Notes under the pieces: generated by a model | What the model was told of the DNA's origin: nothing | Seen by the model: only the letters and a program-made list of their open reading frames with translations | Database searches by the model: none | Part shown: positions 1 to 11,007 of the stretch, in pieces | Layout of the letters: each line of letters opens with the position of its first letter | Position numbering within the stretch: position 1 is the stretch's first letter | Translations under genes and position numbers: made by a program | Assembly: GCA_028583685.1 (NCBI GenBank) | Contig: JAMXIF010001194.1 | Span: 2,477,415 to 2,541,414 of the forward strand | Direction of reading: 5' to 3' | DNA from: Petaurus breviceps papuanus | Lineage: Eukaryota; Chordata; Mammalia; Diprotodontia; Petauridae | Length of the DNA stretch: 64,000 nucleotides

Positions 1-1087
1 ACCGAGACTTTATTTCAAAAGCAAAACAAAATAAACTAAGAGTGTTTTCCTGATTAATTTTTCCCTCTCCAAGATACTGACTGACCATAAGAAGAAGATT
101 AGGAAAGGAGGAAAGGGAAGAAAGGAAAAAAGCTAAAGGGAAGAATAAAAAGAAGTTAGAAAAGGAAGAAAGAGATGGAAAAGGACAGAAAGACAATGAG
201 GCAAGAACTTAGAATTTCAGTGAAACCAAGCCCTACTCCCTATTAACTTTTTCCTGGGGGATGTACCACAGACAAGGTTTGAGCCTCAAGGCTCTACTCA
301 GTTGTCCAGCCAGCTTGAGAAGTGTATCCCACCTTAAAAGTAGCTATCCCAATAAGGACAGGAGCACTGTTCTATGGATCTCCCCATTTATCTCTGTTTC
401 CCAAGGGGACACCATCATCATATGCAGTATATAAGGGGTTTTTTAAATTATAAACATATTCACATCTGATACTCATAATAACCCCATGGGGCAAGTAATT
501 AAAGCAGTATTAACCCCAGAAGAAACTAAGTCTCAGAGAGGTTATTACTTCTCAGTGGTCAGGATTTAAGCCGAGGTTTCTCTCAACACCAAGTCCAGCC
601 CTCTTTGTACTATAAAACTCTTTCTGACCAATATTTCTTGTGGCTTTCCCTATCCCTCAGGTCTGTGAGTCTGTCCTGTGTCTAAATAAGTGAGAATATG
701 TTGAAGATGAGATGAGAAGGTATTTCCTCCCCACTCTCTCCATCCACCCAAAAAAAAGCCCAGGAACCATTCACTTCTGAGAGGAATAAGACAATACCAT
801 ATTTGCAATCTGCCAAAAAGCAAACTGTCTAGGAATAGATCCATGGTATGGCAATTATAAGCAGATCACATGCAAATGATTTAATAACTTTCTTGGCTAT
901 TTCATTATTCTGGATATGACAGGCAAAAACTCGAAGATTAGTCATTTCCCTGAGCCAAGGAGAAACAGGATCATAGGTTTAGAGCCTGAGTAAATGTCAA
1001 TTTCTCATCTCCAAATTTAATTCCCAATTTGGCACTCATAATACCATAGAATTTAGAGCTAGAAGGGTACTTAAGAGATCACCTAGT

Positions 1088-1285
1088 CAGTTCTCAAACT
1101 TTTAGGTCTCAAGACCCCTTTACACTCTCAAAAACTACTAAAGGCCACCCCCCACCAAGAGTCTTTGTTTATGTGTATAGCTATCTAAATTTATCATATT
1201 AAAAATTAAATTATCTTAGTATTATTATGAAAAGAGTTTTGAACTCACAGACCCCCTTAAAGGGTCTCAGGGATCTCCAGAAGTA
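1088..1285 (+). mobile_element. hAT-Charlie-type non-autonomous DNA transposon relic
   Basis: Opens with CAGTTCTCAAACTTTTAGG, then AGACCCCTTTACACTCTCAA, the beginning of a familiar mammalian hAT-Charlie MITE family. The far end (GACCCCCTTAAAGGGTCTC, about 1250-1270) echoes the opening in inverted sense. Heavily diverged and without coding capacity. The exact MER family name is not certain. Confidence 0.6.
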
Positions 1286-1370
1286 CCCATATCCTAGCAG
1301 AGGGATCTTTTATACCTGCATTCTAAGGCTTCTTTACAACTCTAATATTCTATTTTATTCTTTTTTAGTG

Positions 1371-1610
1371 GCAGGTAGTGGTGCAGTAGATAAGAGTTCG
1401 GGATCTAGAGTCAGGAAGTGCTAACTTCCAATGCAGCTTCTGACACTTGTTACTATATGACCCTGAAAGTCATTTAACCTCACCTATAAAATGGGGATAA
1501 TAATAATACCTACCTTACAGGGTTGTTGTGAGGATCAAATGAAATAATATTTGTAAAAATTTTGCCAGGAACACAGGAGGGGCCTAATAATGCTTATAAC
1601 CTTCCCTGCC
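1371..1610 (+). repeat. MIR (CORE-SINE)
   Basis: Near full-length MIR-type SINE: tRNA-like head (GTGGTGCAGTAGATAAGAG), core (ATGACCCTGAAAGTCATTTAACCTC), CTATAAAATGGGGATAATAA and a 3' part CAGGGTTGTTGTGAGGATCAA. Old and diverged. Confidence 0.75.
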
Positions 1611-2320
1611 CACCATGCCCCTTATGTGTGTTAAGGTCCTGTCAAAATATAAAACTGTGTGTTCTGTGGTTAATTCCTTGTAGCGCTAACATACTATGAT
1701 TCTATATACACCAAACAAAACGTCTTCCTCCAGCCAGTGTCTGGTACAGAGGCAGCTTTCAATATATTTTTGATTAATGATTAAAAACCCTTAATCATCA
1801 GACTCAGAATCTCCTTCACACTTCCCTCTTCAGCATAGCTGAGGGGATGAGCTGCTTCACACTCTTGCCATAAACCCATTACCTGCTCACCACTGACAAA
1901 CAGGAGGTGTGACCCAACCAACATTATACAATGGCAGTGGGCAGGATGTTAAAAAAATAAACAACCTCTCAACCCAGAGAGGCAAGATGGAAAGGCAGAT
2001 ATTGTGGTTTGACAGGGGGAGGAAGGCGAAAGGGGGAGAAGTGTGGGAGTGGTCAGGCCATCCTGGGGACAACAAAAATAAGATTACAGAAGCTGAAGAC
2101 TTCCTGTGCAACCTACTAATGAACAAGAAGGAAGTCAAAGAATCTTAGAATGACAAAGCTGAAGGGCAGCACTGAATACAACGGAATGCTGTGGGTCGAA
2201 TGGACCCAAGATGCCTCCAAGATAGAGCCTGCAGTTCAGCTCAGCACTTCTCTCTGAACATCAGGGTCCTGCATGCAAAAGTTCCTAGAGAAGCCATGAA
2301 ACCCATGAGGAGAAGCAGCT

Positions 2321-2341
2321 ACACACACACACACACACACA
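2321..2341 (+). repeat. (AC)n microsatellite
   Basis: About ten uninterrupted AC units. Confidence 0.95.
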
Positions 2342-3169
2342 ATAAAGCACTAAACTGAAAAAACTGAACAGTGGGAATTCAAAGAGGATTTCTGCTCTAA
2401 TTCTTATGGCTCACACTAAAGTGACACAAAGTCCTAAACCAGAAGAATGAAAACACATCCTTGACAAGAGGGGAAACACTACAGCCAAGGGCAACACTTA
2501 ACTTGGGTATAAATAAGTAAATAAATAAGTGAAGTAAGTAAATAAAACTGGGGAGAAAGATTTCAGAAGACTATGTATTGGTAGCATCACAGAAAAATAA
2601 ATTTAGTTATTGAGTATGCAGAAAATTTGTGGAGAGATGTAGTTAAGCCAGATAATCCTGAGATGAAACTAGAAGGACAACAAATAAGTCTGAAATGGAA
2701 CAGATACCCTGGTGTCTTTAGAGTCATCTATTCTCATCAGTGAGGTCAATGGACATTTAAAATGAAGCAACATCATTCCCAATGTACTAAATGAGGATAT
2801 GACAATGGAAATTAACAATAGAAATTCAAGAAGAGTGGCTGGACCTTACTAATTATATACTAAAGAAATCCGTGCTGGAAGCAGCGTAATTTCAAAAGCA
2901 ATCAGGGATCAATTCTTTAAATAGCTCAAAAAGAAGATTCCAAAAGAAAGACTATACAAGCACATAAGAGACTTCAGATGCCATTAACTCCAAACCACAT
3001 CTGAACAAGAATCCCGTCATAAGTGCTCATTCAGCTTTTGCTTCAGGATCTACAGTAAAGGGGGATTGCACTTCCCATCTAATCAAATTCATTTCACTTC
3101 TTGGATAGCTCTAATTTTAAAGAAGTTTGTTTTTTTACATCAAGTTGACATTTGCCTCCACAGTATCTA

Positions 3170-3640
3170 CCTACTTCAAGATCCAAGACGTACCAAGAAA
3201 AACAAGCCCAATCTCTCTTCCCCATGGCAGCCCTTCAAATATATGAAGTCAACTCTCACATCACCCACTATCTTCTCCAAGTCAAATCTCTCCAGTTCTT
3301 TTAACAGATCCTCTTATGGAACAATCTTAACTGCCCGACTCACCCTTCTCTGTGCCCTTTCCAGGTCATAAATGGCTTTCCTAAAATGCGCTACCCAGAA
3401 CTGAATCCACTATCGTAGACAACCAGAAGAGTGCCATTTTTAATTGTACTATCATCAAGTTGTTCAGTCAAATAGTCAATTGATAGGCATTTAACAGGCA
3501 CCCCCTACTGCCAGGTTCCATGTGTAGTGAGAACACCACCTTTCTTAATGTGTAGCCTGTCATCACATTAACTTTTCTAACTATGTATCACATCTGATTC
3601 AGACTTTTAAGATTCAAGTTCTTTTTCAGATGAACTGCTA
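3170..3640 (-). mobile_element. CR1/L3-like LINE fragment, antisense
   Basis: Reads as the reverse complement of the CR1/L3-type 3' region. Phrases such as CATGGCAGCCCTTCAAATAT, CTCCAGTTCTTTTAACAGATCCTC and CTACCCAGAACTGAATCCAC correspond in inverted sense to phrases in the sense copy at 50.6-52.0 kb (TCAAGTATCTGAAAAGG, GTTCAGTTCTGG-type). Confidence 0.6.
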
Positions 3641-4304
3641 TCTGGCCATGACACATACACTTTATACGTTTGTACAAATAGCAATATTAACAAATTTAAG
3701 GCAGATGAAAAAGATATTAGTAACTACATATATGCCTGCTTTCTCATCACTATAAATTCTTAAGAAAACTGTCTCAGAATTCATCATTGATATCTTTGAA
3801 GGAAAACACAAGAATGAAATAGACAGACTTTCATATTCAATTTCCTGAACCAGGCCCATATCTTCAAAATTACACATTTGACTAAGAAATATAGAAATTA
3901 TAACAACCTACTGTATATGTGATTGGTTGATTTAAAAAAAAAATTTGACTCAGAAGAGGAAAATGCAGCCATAACTGCTTCCTTCAAATAAAGTATTTCC
4001 CACACAAAAAGATAACCTGAATCCATAATCAATATCATGTAAGTCAATGTCATGAAGAACATCCACACATATTTAAAATTTCAAATATAAAAATTTGATT
4101 CCTCATGGATGGTGAAATTTTCCATACCCTCTTGTTTGCCTAGGACATTATGCCGAATTCACTGAGACTCATTCCCTCATTTGATAACAATTTATAGATG
4201 CTTATGTGTCTTCTATATACTCAGCAATGTACCAAAACACTATAATCTTTTAATGAAATTCTAGATCATTAAAAAAAAAAATCAGTTCAGAAATCACACT
4301 GAAG

Positions 4305-4480
4305 GGGCGGCTAGGTGGCGCAGTGAGTAAATCACCAGCCCCAGAGTCAGGAGGACCCGAATTCAGTTCCGGCCTCAGACACTTAACACCCCCCCACACC
4401 CACACACACACACAAAATCCAGCCGTGTACCATTGGGCAAATTACTTAACCCCAATTGCCCTCTAAAAAGAAAAGAAAAA
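4305..4480 (+). mobile_element. Marsupial tRNA-derived SINE with perfect target-site duplication
   Basis: Head GGGCGGCTAGGTGGCGCAGT, B-box-like GAATTCAGTTCC, and tail CTTAACCCCAATTGCCCTC plus A-rich end. It is bounded by identical 14-bp copies of AAATCACACTGAAG (4291-4304 and 4481-4494). The middle has a C-rich/CA-rich stretch. Among the better preserved SINEs here. Confidence 0.92.
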
Positions 4481-5154
4481 AAATCACACTGAAGAAATAA
4501 AGTGAGTGAAAAATGCAGATTATATAATTCAGTCAAATGGAAAGCCTAAATCCATTAGCATGCATATTTTGAATAGGAGTTGGACCAATGACATAAATAC
4601 AGAGTTCAGGAAGAAAATGATACTAGGAAAGATTTGATCATATTTGGGAAAGTGCATAGTGCATCCAATGATCTCAAGTTGTTCCCCAGAGCCAAACCCT
4701 ATTTCTTTAATTCCAATATTCCAACAGTGTGCTATTTGGCTTCAAATCAGAAAATACCACAGTCTCAGAAGAATGTAAACTTCAGGTGATCCAAGAGCAA
4801 AAGAAAGACTTGTGTAGGGAGTAAGCAAGCAAAAGCATATTGCCGGTGTAAGTGTAAAAAGTGGTAAAAAATACATCATCAACAAAATTACAATGGGTAA
4901 AGCAGATGGGTCAGTTAAATATAGAGAATAAAGAAACAAGTCAATAAGCATTGATTATATGTTCCATGGCAGGGAGTGGGAATACAAAGAAAGGTAAAAA
5001 GCTGTGCCTATTCACAGTCTAATGAGTCAGCAACCCAAGTGTCACACAGGTATGGATAAAAGAGTTAGGCTTTTGGCTCATCTAACCTTGGTAAAAAAGT
5101 CTGAAGAAAGAAATGGACAAGAATCGCACAGGATGAGGAAGGAAGGAAAGAAAC

Positions 5155-5310
5155 AAGCATTTATTAAGCATCTAGTACTTACTAAGAACTTCACAAATCT
5201 TATCTGATTTGACCCTGACAAAAACCATGTGCGATTATAATCCTCATTTTACAGGTGAGGAAACTAAGGTTAAACTATTTGCCCAGGGTAACTCAGATAA
5301 GTCCACTCAG
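5155..5310 (-). repeat. MIR-type SINE fragment, antisense
   Basis: Contains TTATTAAGCATCTAGTACTT, then CTCATTTTACAGGTGAGGAA and TTGCCCAGGGTAACTCAG, the inverted MIR core and 3' region. Confidence 0.6.
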
Positions 5311-5319
5311 ATAAGAGTA

Positions 5320-5570
5320 ACAACAGCTAGAGTTTATGTATCACTTTGGGGTTTGCAAAGTATTTTCCATTTTATTTTTATGGCATCCCTAAGAGGTAGG
5401 TACTATTATTAATCTTCATTTCACAAATGTGGAAACTGAGGCAGAAAGAGCTCAAATGATTTGTCTAGGGTCACACAGTTATTAAGTATCTGAGGATGGA
5501 TTTGCATCCATTTCTTCCTGACTCCAGGTCTAGCATTCTATTATTCCCTGTAATACCTAACTGCCTCTTC
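5320..5570 (-). repeat. CORE-SINE (MIR/Mar-type), antisense
   Basis: Ordered antisense landmarks: GGGGTTTGCAAAGTATTTTC, AAACTGAGGCAGAAAGAG, GGGTCACACAGTTATTAAG, TTCTTCCTGACTCCAGG, CCTAACTGCCTC. Confidence 0.7.
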
Positions 5571-5574
5571 ACCT

Positions 5575-5815
5575 TAGAGATGCCATTTAGCTCTAACATT
5601 CTGTGGTTGAACATCCCTCCCAGCTCTAACATGCTATGTTATTTGCTCTAGAAAGCCTTCCATTCCAGACACTCTAAATGCTAAGTTTCCATTCAGTTCT
5701 AAGACTGTGTTCCAATGTTTCTTCCAACTCTACTATTCTGTGTTCCTTGTTTTAAGGTCCCCTTCAGCCCTGACATTCTATGTACTAAGGTCCCTTCCAG
5801 CTCTAATAGTCAATT
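5575..5815 (+). repeat. Degenerate ~30-bp tail minisatellite
   Basis: About eight imperfect units of the form TTCCAGCTCTAACATTCTAT plus GTTCTAAGGTCCC. The unit matches the 3' tail of MIR/CR1-like retroposons seen singly elsewhere. Related arrays recur across the window. Confidence 0.65.
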
Positions 5816-6314
5816 AAATGACCTGCCTAAGTTAGTGCTGATGTGATCTTCCTACCATGGGAGAAGACAAATAAACACCTAACCTGAAGAATTTGATTTG
5901 AAAAGTAGAGACTTCAGCAGAGTGAGAAAATACTAATCCCCTATTATAGAAACCCTGGATTATCCAGCCAAAATAGACCACACAGTCTATTCTTGGGCAA
6001 TATTAAAGTGAAGACTTTCTGGCTTTTCCCCAGAGGGCTGTCATTTCTCCATTTTTTGCTTTATCTGTTCTCTCTCAGCCACCCACTTTCCTCGACCTTG
6101 GCTGCCTGTATTAGACAAGAGCGGCCAAGAATGAAGAGACTGAGGTGTAGGGCTGGACGGGATCATCTCCCCTAACCCCTGCCTCTCTTTTTTTTATATA
6201 AGGAAAACGAGGCCCAATTATACAGATAAATAAACTGGGACCCACAGAAGAGGAATCACACTAGCAATCCACTACAAAGAAAGGGGGGGAGGGGTGGGGA
6301 GGGAATCAGAATGT

Positions 6315-6445
6315 CAGAGCTACAAAAGCATGTCAAAAATCATCTAATCCAACTTCCTCCATTTACAAAGGAGGAAACTGAGACCCAAAGTAGGAAACCA
6401 CTTCCCCAAGGTCACACAGCTAATGAATAAAGGGGTAGGTCTCTT
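6315..6445 (-). repeat. MIR-type SINE, antisense
   Basis: Contains CATCTAATCCAACTTCCTCC, GAGGAAACTGAGACCCAAAG and CCCAAGGTCACACAGCTAAT, typical inverted MIR-related order. Confidence 0.65.
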
Positions 6446-6449
6446 GACT

Positions 6450-6990
6450 TCCAGATGCATGATAAACATACTTCGGGCTTTGCTGATCCAAGCAGAAGGA
6501 ATGGCCTTTGACTCACAATTGGAAAATGTTACCAAAAAGCCCAAGAATTTTAAAAAGATGAAATTCCCCCTCACTCCACCCCCAGCACCAATAGTTCTCT
6601 CTTGCAATAGCTCTGCATGTGAGAGCCAGAAGCAGGGGCACCCTGAGCAGATCCATCCGGAGCGGAGAACACCAGGTCTCCCCAAGGTTCTCCCTGGCGT
6701 CCAGGGCACGATGCCTGGCCCTCTATGGTCTTCAATAAACACAGCTGGAGGCTGAGAAATCAAGGAAGCAGCAACTGAGGGGAAGCCGGACACTATAAAC
6801 ATCGAGGAGGCTCTTTGTCAAGAATGCAAACCGACCCCAAGGCTTAATCGCAGCTTCCTGTGGGCTGTTTGCCCAACCCTCCTGCCAGGCAGTTCTCAGG
6901 CTCTCATAATCACTCAGAATATCAGCATTGCAGGGCTGAAAGAGCCCTCAGGCAACAGCTAGTCCAATTCCTACCGGAACAGGAATGGCC
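6450..6990. other. Non-repetitive intronic segment, no gene recognised
   Basis: More GC-rich than its surroundings and free of repeats I can name. A 152-codon open frame crosses the segment on the minus strand and a 110-codon one on the plus strand, but neither has splice context, a known domain or a credible protein composition. Could hold conserved non-coding DNA; this is inference only. Confidence 0.3.
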
Positions 6991-6999
6991 TGTGCATCA

Positions 7000-7130
7000 T
7001 CAATCAACAGTGATTTATTAAGCACCTACTACGTGCAGGAACACTGCTAGGTGCTAGGAATACTCTGCCATCAAGTAGCTTACATTCCAACTGAGGGAAA
7101 CAACAGAGGCACAAAGAAGCAGGACTATGC
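7000..7130 (-). repeat. L2-type LINE 3' end, antisense
   Basis: GTGATTTATTAAGCACCTAC, then GCTAGGTGCTAGGAATACTC and AGTAGCTTACATTCCAACTG, the inverted L2 terminal region. Confidence 0.6.
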
Positions 7131-7752
7131 TACAAAATGTTTAACAACTAGCTCTATGAAAGAGAAAAATTTGCCCAGGACACACTTTTAAGTTTAATCT
7201 GCAGTATTCACATTTTTCTCTCACTTTCTAAAGTCTCAACAATCAACAGAACAACAATAAATCAATCTCTGAACAGCAGCATTCACAGATCAAACATCTC
7301 TTGCTAGCCGGTACAAGCTGGCTCCAGAACACCTTTGCATGTAAGTACATACACAATATATCCAAGATAGGCTGGGCACAACCAGGAGAGGCTCTGAAGG
7401 AAGAGCTAAGGATTCCAAGCGGCAGAAGCCGCCAAGAAATGCATTGCAGGAATGGGGGAAGAGCCAAATCATCCTAGGTCAGCAAGGCCCAGTCCCCTTC
7501 CCCATGCACAGAGATGTTCATGGACACTCAGACAAGGCACTACATCTGAGGGAAATTTATGGCCTAACTGCTGTACACGAGCCAATTCCCACCACCTTGT
7601 TTGCTCCCCCAACCCCAGCACCTGCCTAGTTGATGACATCTCTACAGTCTATCAAGACTCCTCCATGTTGCTCCAGGACTACAAAAGGTATCAGGGCCTC
7701 AGAAAGTCTGTGAAGAACCAGGACAAGGAAAGAGCAAAGATTTACACACTAC

Positions 7753-7854
7753 CTTGAGAAGCAGAGGGTACTTGCAAATCCTCTGAATCGGAGTCAGCAG
7801 GTAGCCCTCCAAGGGGATGTCTGTAGTCTTTCGGCCACCTAAAAGCATACAGCT
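7753..7854 (-). CDS. PREX1: PREX1 coding exon 5 (DH conserved region 3)
   Basis: This 102-bp minus-strand exon encodes 34 residues, [16 protein letters not shown] then [18 protein letters not shown]. The acceptor is TTTGGTTGCAG (from 7855) and the donor is GTAGTG (7747-7752). The [14 protein letters not shown] run is the signature of conserved region 3 of Dbl-family DH domains, a helix that packs against the GTPase-binding face. [11 protein letters not shown] matches human P-Rex1; P-Rex2 has GGRKNTDVPLE. The one difference from human that I recall is S to T in LLTPIQ, a residue P-Rex2 and many other DH domains also carry. The next exon should begin ELAKRTPGKH and is not found between 1 and 7752. 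Boundaries are phase 0. Confidence 0.98.
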
Positions 7855-7924
7855 CTGCAACCAAATAAAAAGATATACATCATGTCCTAGGTTCTCAAGT
7901 TCTTCCTACCAGTCTTTCTATGTT

Positions 7925-8060
7925 CCTCCATTCCTCAATAATGCTCGCTCTGTCCTAAGATTCTAATATCCATTTCCAATTCTTACAATCTATGTATTAA
8001 GGCTAGAAAGATCTAGCTCTAACACTGTGTGTTCTAAGATCCCTTCAAGAATAACAGATA
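7925..8060 (+). repeat. Tail minisatellite segment
   Basis: Diverged units of the CTAACATTCTATGTTCTAAG type, including CTCTAACACTGTGTGTTCTA and AAGATCCCTTCAAGAATAAC. Confidence 0.45.
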
Positions 8061-8103
8061 TACAAATGGAAAGGATCTTTGAGGCTATCTAGTCCCAATT
8101 CCC

Positions 8104-8808
8104 TCATTTTTTAGTTTTTTTAAAGAATGCTTTTATTTTAGATTTTCTGAATTCATATAAACTCATTTTTTAAAAATAATTTTTGATTTTCAAGTTCTAT
8201 TCCCCCTCTTCAAGAAGGCAAGCACTTTGATATAGATTATACCTGTGCAGTTGTACAAAACATAGTTCCATATTAGCCATGCTGAAAAAGAGAACACAGA
8301 CCAAAAACAAACACTAAAAATAAAGAAAATTTCAGCAGTATGCTTTAATCTACATTCAGACTCCACCAGTTCTTTCTCTGGAGGCAGATAGCATTTTTTC
8401 ATCACACATCCTTTGCAATTGTCTTGGATTATTGTATTGCTGAGAACAGCTAAAGTCATTCACAGCTGATCATCACACAAAGTTGCTGTTAACTGTGTAC
8501 AATGTTTTCTGCTCACTTCACTTTTTATCAGTTCATATATTTCCTAGGTTTTTCTGAAACCACCCCACTTGTCATTTCTTATAGCACAATAGTTTTCCAT
8601 CACAATAATGTAACACAATTTATTCAGTCATTCCCCAACTGATGAGCATCTCCTTCAATTCTTTGATTCCAATCAATTTCGAATTCTTTGCCATCACAAA
8701 AAGGTCCTTTTTCTTTGATCTCTTTGGGATACAGACCTAGTAGTGGTTTTGCTGGGTCAAAGGGTATGCACAGTTTCAAACTGCTCCCCAAAATATCAAC
8801 CCCCTCAT
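8104..8808 (-). mobile_element. Marsupial L1 3' end, antisense, 5'-truncated
   Basis: In inverted sense this reads as the end of L1 ORF2 plus 3' UTR. Landmarks on the plus strand are GTCATTCCCCAACTGATGAG, GATCTCTTTGGGATACAGAC and TTTTGCTGGGTCAAAGGGTA; the last two are shared with the ORF2 end of other mammalian L1s. The minus-strand frame at 8624-8836 includes FDPAKPLLGLYPKE, recalling the L1 FDPA.P.LG.YPK ending. Truncated and inactive. Confidence 0.8.
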
Positions 8809-8929
8809 TTTTACAGTAGAGGAAATCAAGGCCCAAGGAGGTTAAGTATAGGTAGCAAGTGGGATTTCAATCATTCCAGAGACAATGCTCTTTCTATGGT
8901 AGCCAGGACACAGTTCAACAATGCCTATT

Positions 8930-9035
8930 CTAAGGTCCCTTCCAGTTCTGACTTTCTATTTTCTAAGAACCCATTCAGCAATGAGACTTTATATTCTGCA
9001 ATCATGTCCCTACAAGATCTGATAGTCTAAGATTC
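8930..9035 (+). repeat. Tail minisatellite segment
   Basis: Includes TCTAAGGTCCCTTCCAGTTC, then TGACTTTCTATTTTCTAAG and AGACTTTATATTCTG: about three diverged units. Confidence 0.5.
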
Positions 9036-9434
9036 TATGACAAAACAGGGACAACTCCTTGTATTAGGTTCAATTACATCACCCAATAAGGACCCTCTGA
9101 TTCCCCTGGGTCCAGGGCACCCTGCCCTTGAGGTTACAGCAGCTGTGGAATGCTGGGGCAGACCTTGGCTGGACAGCAAGGGCTTTGTGCTCAAGGGAAA
9201 ACACTTGTTCCAAATGGCTCCTATGATCCTATGACGCCAGCTCAAAGCAGGGTAGTAAGGGGGAAGGAGAATCAGGGAGGATTTTGCAGCAGCCACAGAG
9301 GAGCTGGGCAAAGAGGAAATCTTCCTAGCTTGAAGAAATTCAGGAACTCTTGCTCCAAAAGCCCAGATATGCTCACCCTGCCTTTTGAGTTGTAATTCCA
9401 TTTTATGCCACTAAAGTTATAATAACACTGTAAG

Positions 9435-9590
9435 ATAGAGAATGAGAAGGGACCACAAACCTAGTCCAATTGCCTCATTTTTCAGGTGGGAAAACTTGAG
9501 GGTCAGGCAGGGTCACTCAAAAAGTAAATAGAAAAGCCAGGATTCCAACCCAGATCTTCTGATTTTAAATCCAGGGTTGTTTTAATGCAT
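9435..9590 (-). repeat. MIR-type SINE, antisense
   Basis: GTCCAATTGCCTCATTTTTC, GGGAAAACTTGAGGGTCAGG and CAACCCAGATCTTCTGATTT in MIR antisense order. Confidence 0.55.
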
Positions 9591-9727
9591 TGAATTATGA
9601 GAAAAGGTAGCAGAGAAGCCAGGCAGCCCATGAAGACTCAACAGATGGCTTGGGCTTCAGTTCCCCCTCGAGGATGCACAATCTCCCCCAGCTTCCCCCT
9701 TTGCTCCCTTCAGTCATCTGCCCCAAG

Positions 9728-9748
9728 CTGCCATTTGGCAAATGGCAG
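9728..9748. promoter_or_regulatory. Perfect 10-bp inverted repeat with E-box-like core
   Basis: CTGCCATTTG and its exact reverse complement CAAATGGCAG are separated by one G, within non-repetitive intron sequence. Each arm contains a CAAATG/CATTTG E-box-like hexamer. Regulatory function is only a possibility. Confidence 0.3.
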
Positions 9749-10379
9749 TGAGGGCTGGCATGGAAGCCTCAAGGGGAGAGGCAAAGTAAAGAGAGCTGTG
9801 AAGCTAGCACTGTTATCCTCCCACATGGACATGATCCCAACTAGCATCCGGATTCCCAAGGGAAAGAAAAAGGAGGCCAATAGTGCCTCACAGAATCATG
9901 ACCCTTGGCAGGAGGACACAAGAAAAACAGACCCCATGCTGTCCCATGGGGCCCCTATTTCAAAGGGCTACTTCGCTAAAGGAGCTCTTTCAGGCTGAAG
10001 TCAAACCAAGCTCTACAATAAATGCTCCTTAAATCCTGAGTCATGTGGACGTCACTCTATTCTTGCCTAAAATGGGCTAGGTGATCATGGTTGGTCTACT
10101 CTAGAGTGCATGGCCTGAAGAGGTAACCCCCCCCTAAAATAAACCAAGTCAATGCTCAGGAATGAAAGGTCATGAGACAGAGTGAATAGAGAAAGGGAGG
10201 GGAGTAAGACACTATTGTCCCTCTCAATTCCACTTTTGAAAAGGACCCAAAAATCCAGATTACTTTTTTAGGCTTCACTGTCCTTCACAGGACTTCTCTC
10301 CAAAGATATGGGAGGGGGGAAGAGAAAAGGAAGATATTCGGAGAAACAAAAAACAAATCTCAGAATAAGAAAGAACTTC

Positions 10380-10660
10380 AGAATCTCAGATGTCCAAGCC
10401 TTATATGAGCAAGAAATCTGTCTAAAATATTCATATGTGATCAAGCAATTTCTGTTCTAATATTTTCAGTGATAGGAAGTTCATTGGCTCTCAAGGTTAG
10501 CCATCCCATTGTTGAACAGCTCTAATTATTCAGATGTTCTCCCTAATATTAAATGAAATCTTCTACAAAATAGTCTGAGTTTTGACTTCTGGGGCCAAGT
10601 AGAGCACATTTAATTATTCTTCCACATGAAAGCTCTTCAAATATCTGAAGGGAGCAATCA
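10380..10660 (-). mobile_element. CR1/L3-like LINE fragment, antisense
   Basis: Antisense 3'-region landmarks: TGATAGGAAGTTCATTGGCT, CATTGTTGAACAGCTCTAAT and AAAGCTCTTCAAATATCTGA. Diverged. Confidence 0.5.
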
Positions 10661-10669
10661 TCAGTGCAA

Positions 10670-10795
10670 TCAATCATCTGATTAATCAAAAGCATTTATT
10701 CAGGACTTCCTGTGTGCCAGGTACTGTATTAGGGACTGGGGATACAAAGACAAAAATGAAAGTATTTGCTCTCTGAGAGCTTATATTCTAGAGAT
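10670..10795 (-). repeat. L2-type 3' end, antisense
   Basis: AAAAGCATTTATTCAGGACT, CTGTGTGCCAGGTACTGTAT, GGGGATACAAAGACAAAAAT and GAGAGCTTATATTCTAGAG. Confidence 0.65.
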
Positions 10796-11007
10796 TTCTA
10801 TGTTCCTTCAACTTGCCCTTCTATGGTCTGGTGCCTTGGAGATCTGCCTACTCTGCCATATGGAGTCTATCCAATTCTGTATTATCTGTGTTACCTTTTG
10901 GCAGAAAACAAGGACAAGACAAGCCCCCTCCCACCCAGAGTAACCTGAGAGGGTCAAGGGATCCCCATTAGTGGGAGGGAAAGGGAGCAAAGTACAAGTT
11001 TACATAC

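Larger units (their letters stand above)
1..7752 (-). other. PREX1: PREX1 intron 5, partial
   Basis: Only the 5' part of the intron is present, starting at the GTAGTG donor. It holds a hAT relic, MIR, a CR1/L3 relic, a well-preserved SINE and a tail minisatellite (entered separately). Stretches 1-1080, 1740-3150, 3650-4290 and 4500-5150 show no gene and no repeat I can name, apart from an (AC)n run. The expected exon 6 peptide was looked for and not seen. Confidence 0.8.
7855..11007 (-). other. PREX1: PREX1 intron 4
   Basis: Complete intron, with GTATGT donor next to exon 4 and TTGCAG acceptor next to exon 5. It contains an antisense L1 3' end, tail-minisatellite segments, a MIR fragment, and CR1/L3 and L2 fragments. 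The part from about 9600 to 10370 is not recognisably repetitive and contains a perfect short palindrome (separate entry). Confidence 0.9.

Noticed and set aside
6344-6802. 152-codon minus-strand open frame
   Set aside because: Its ends overlap a MIR-type SINE, no domain or homologous protein is recognised, and there are no matching splice sites of the PREX1 reading.
1-7752. Exon 6 of PREX1 (ELAKRTPGKH...CSNINE)
   Set aside because: The reverse complement of the expected codons was looked for and not found; intron 5 is therefore taken to extend past position 1.
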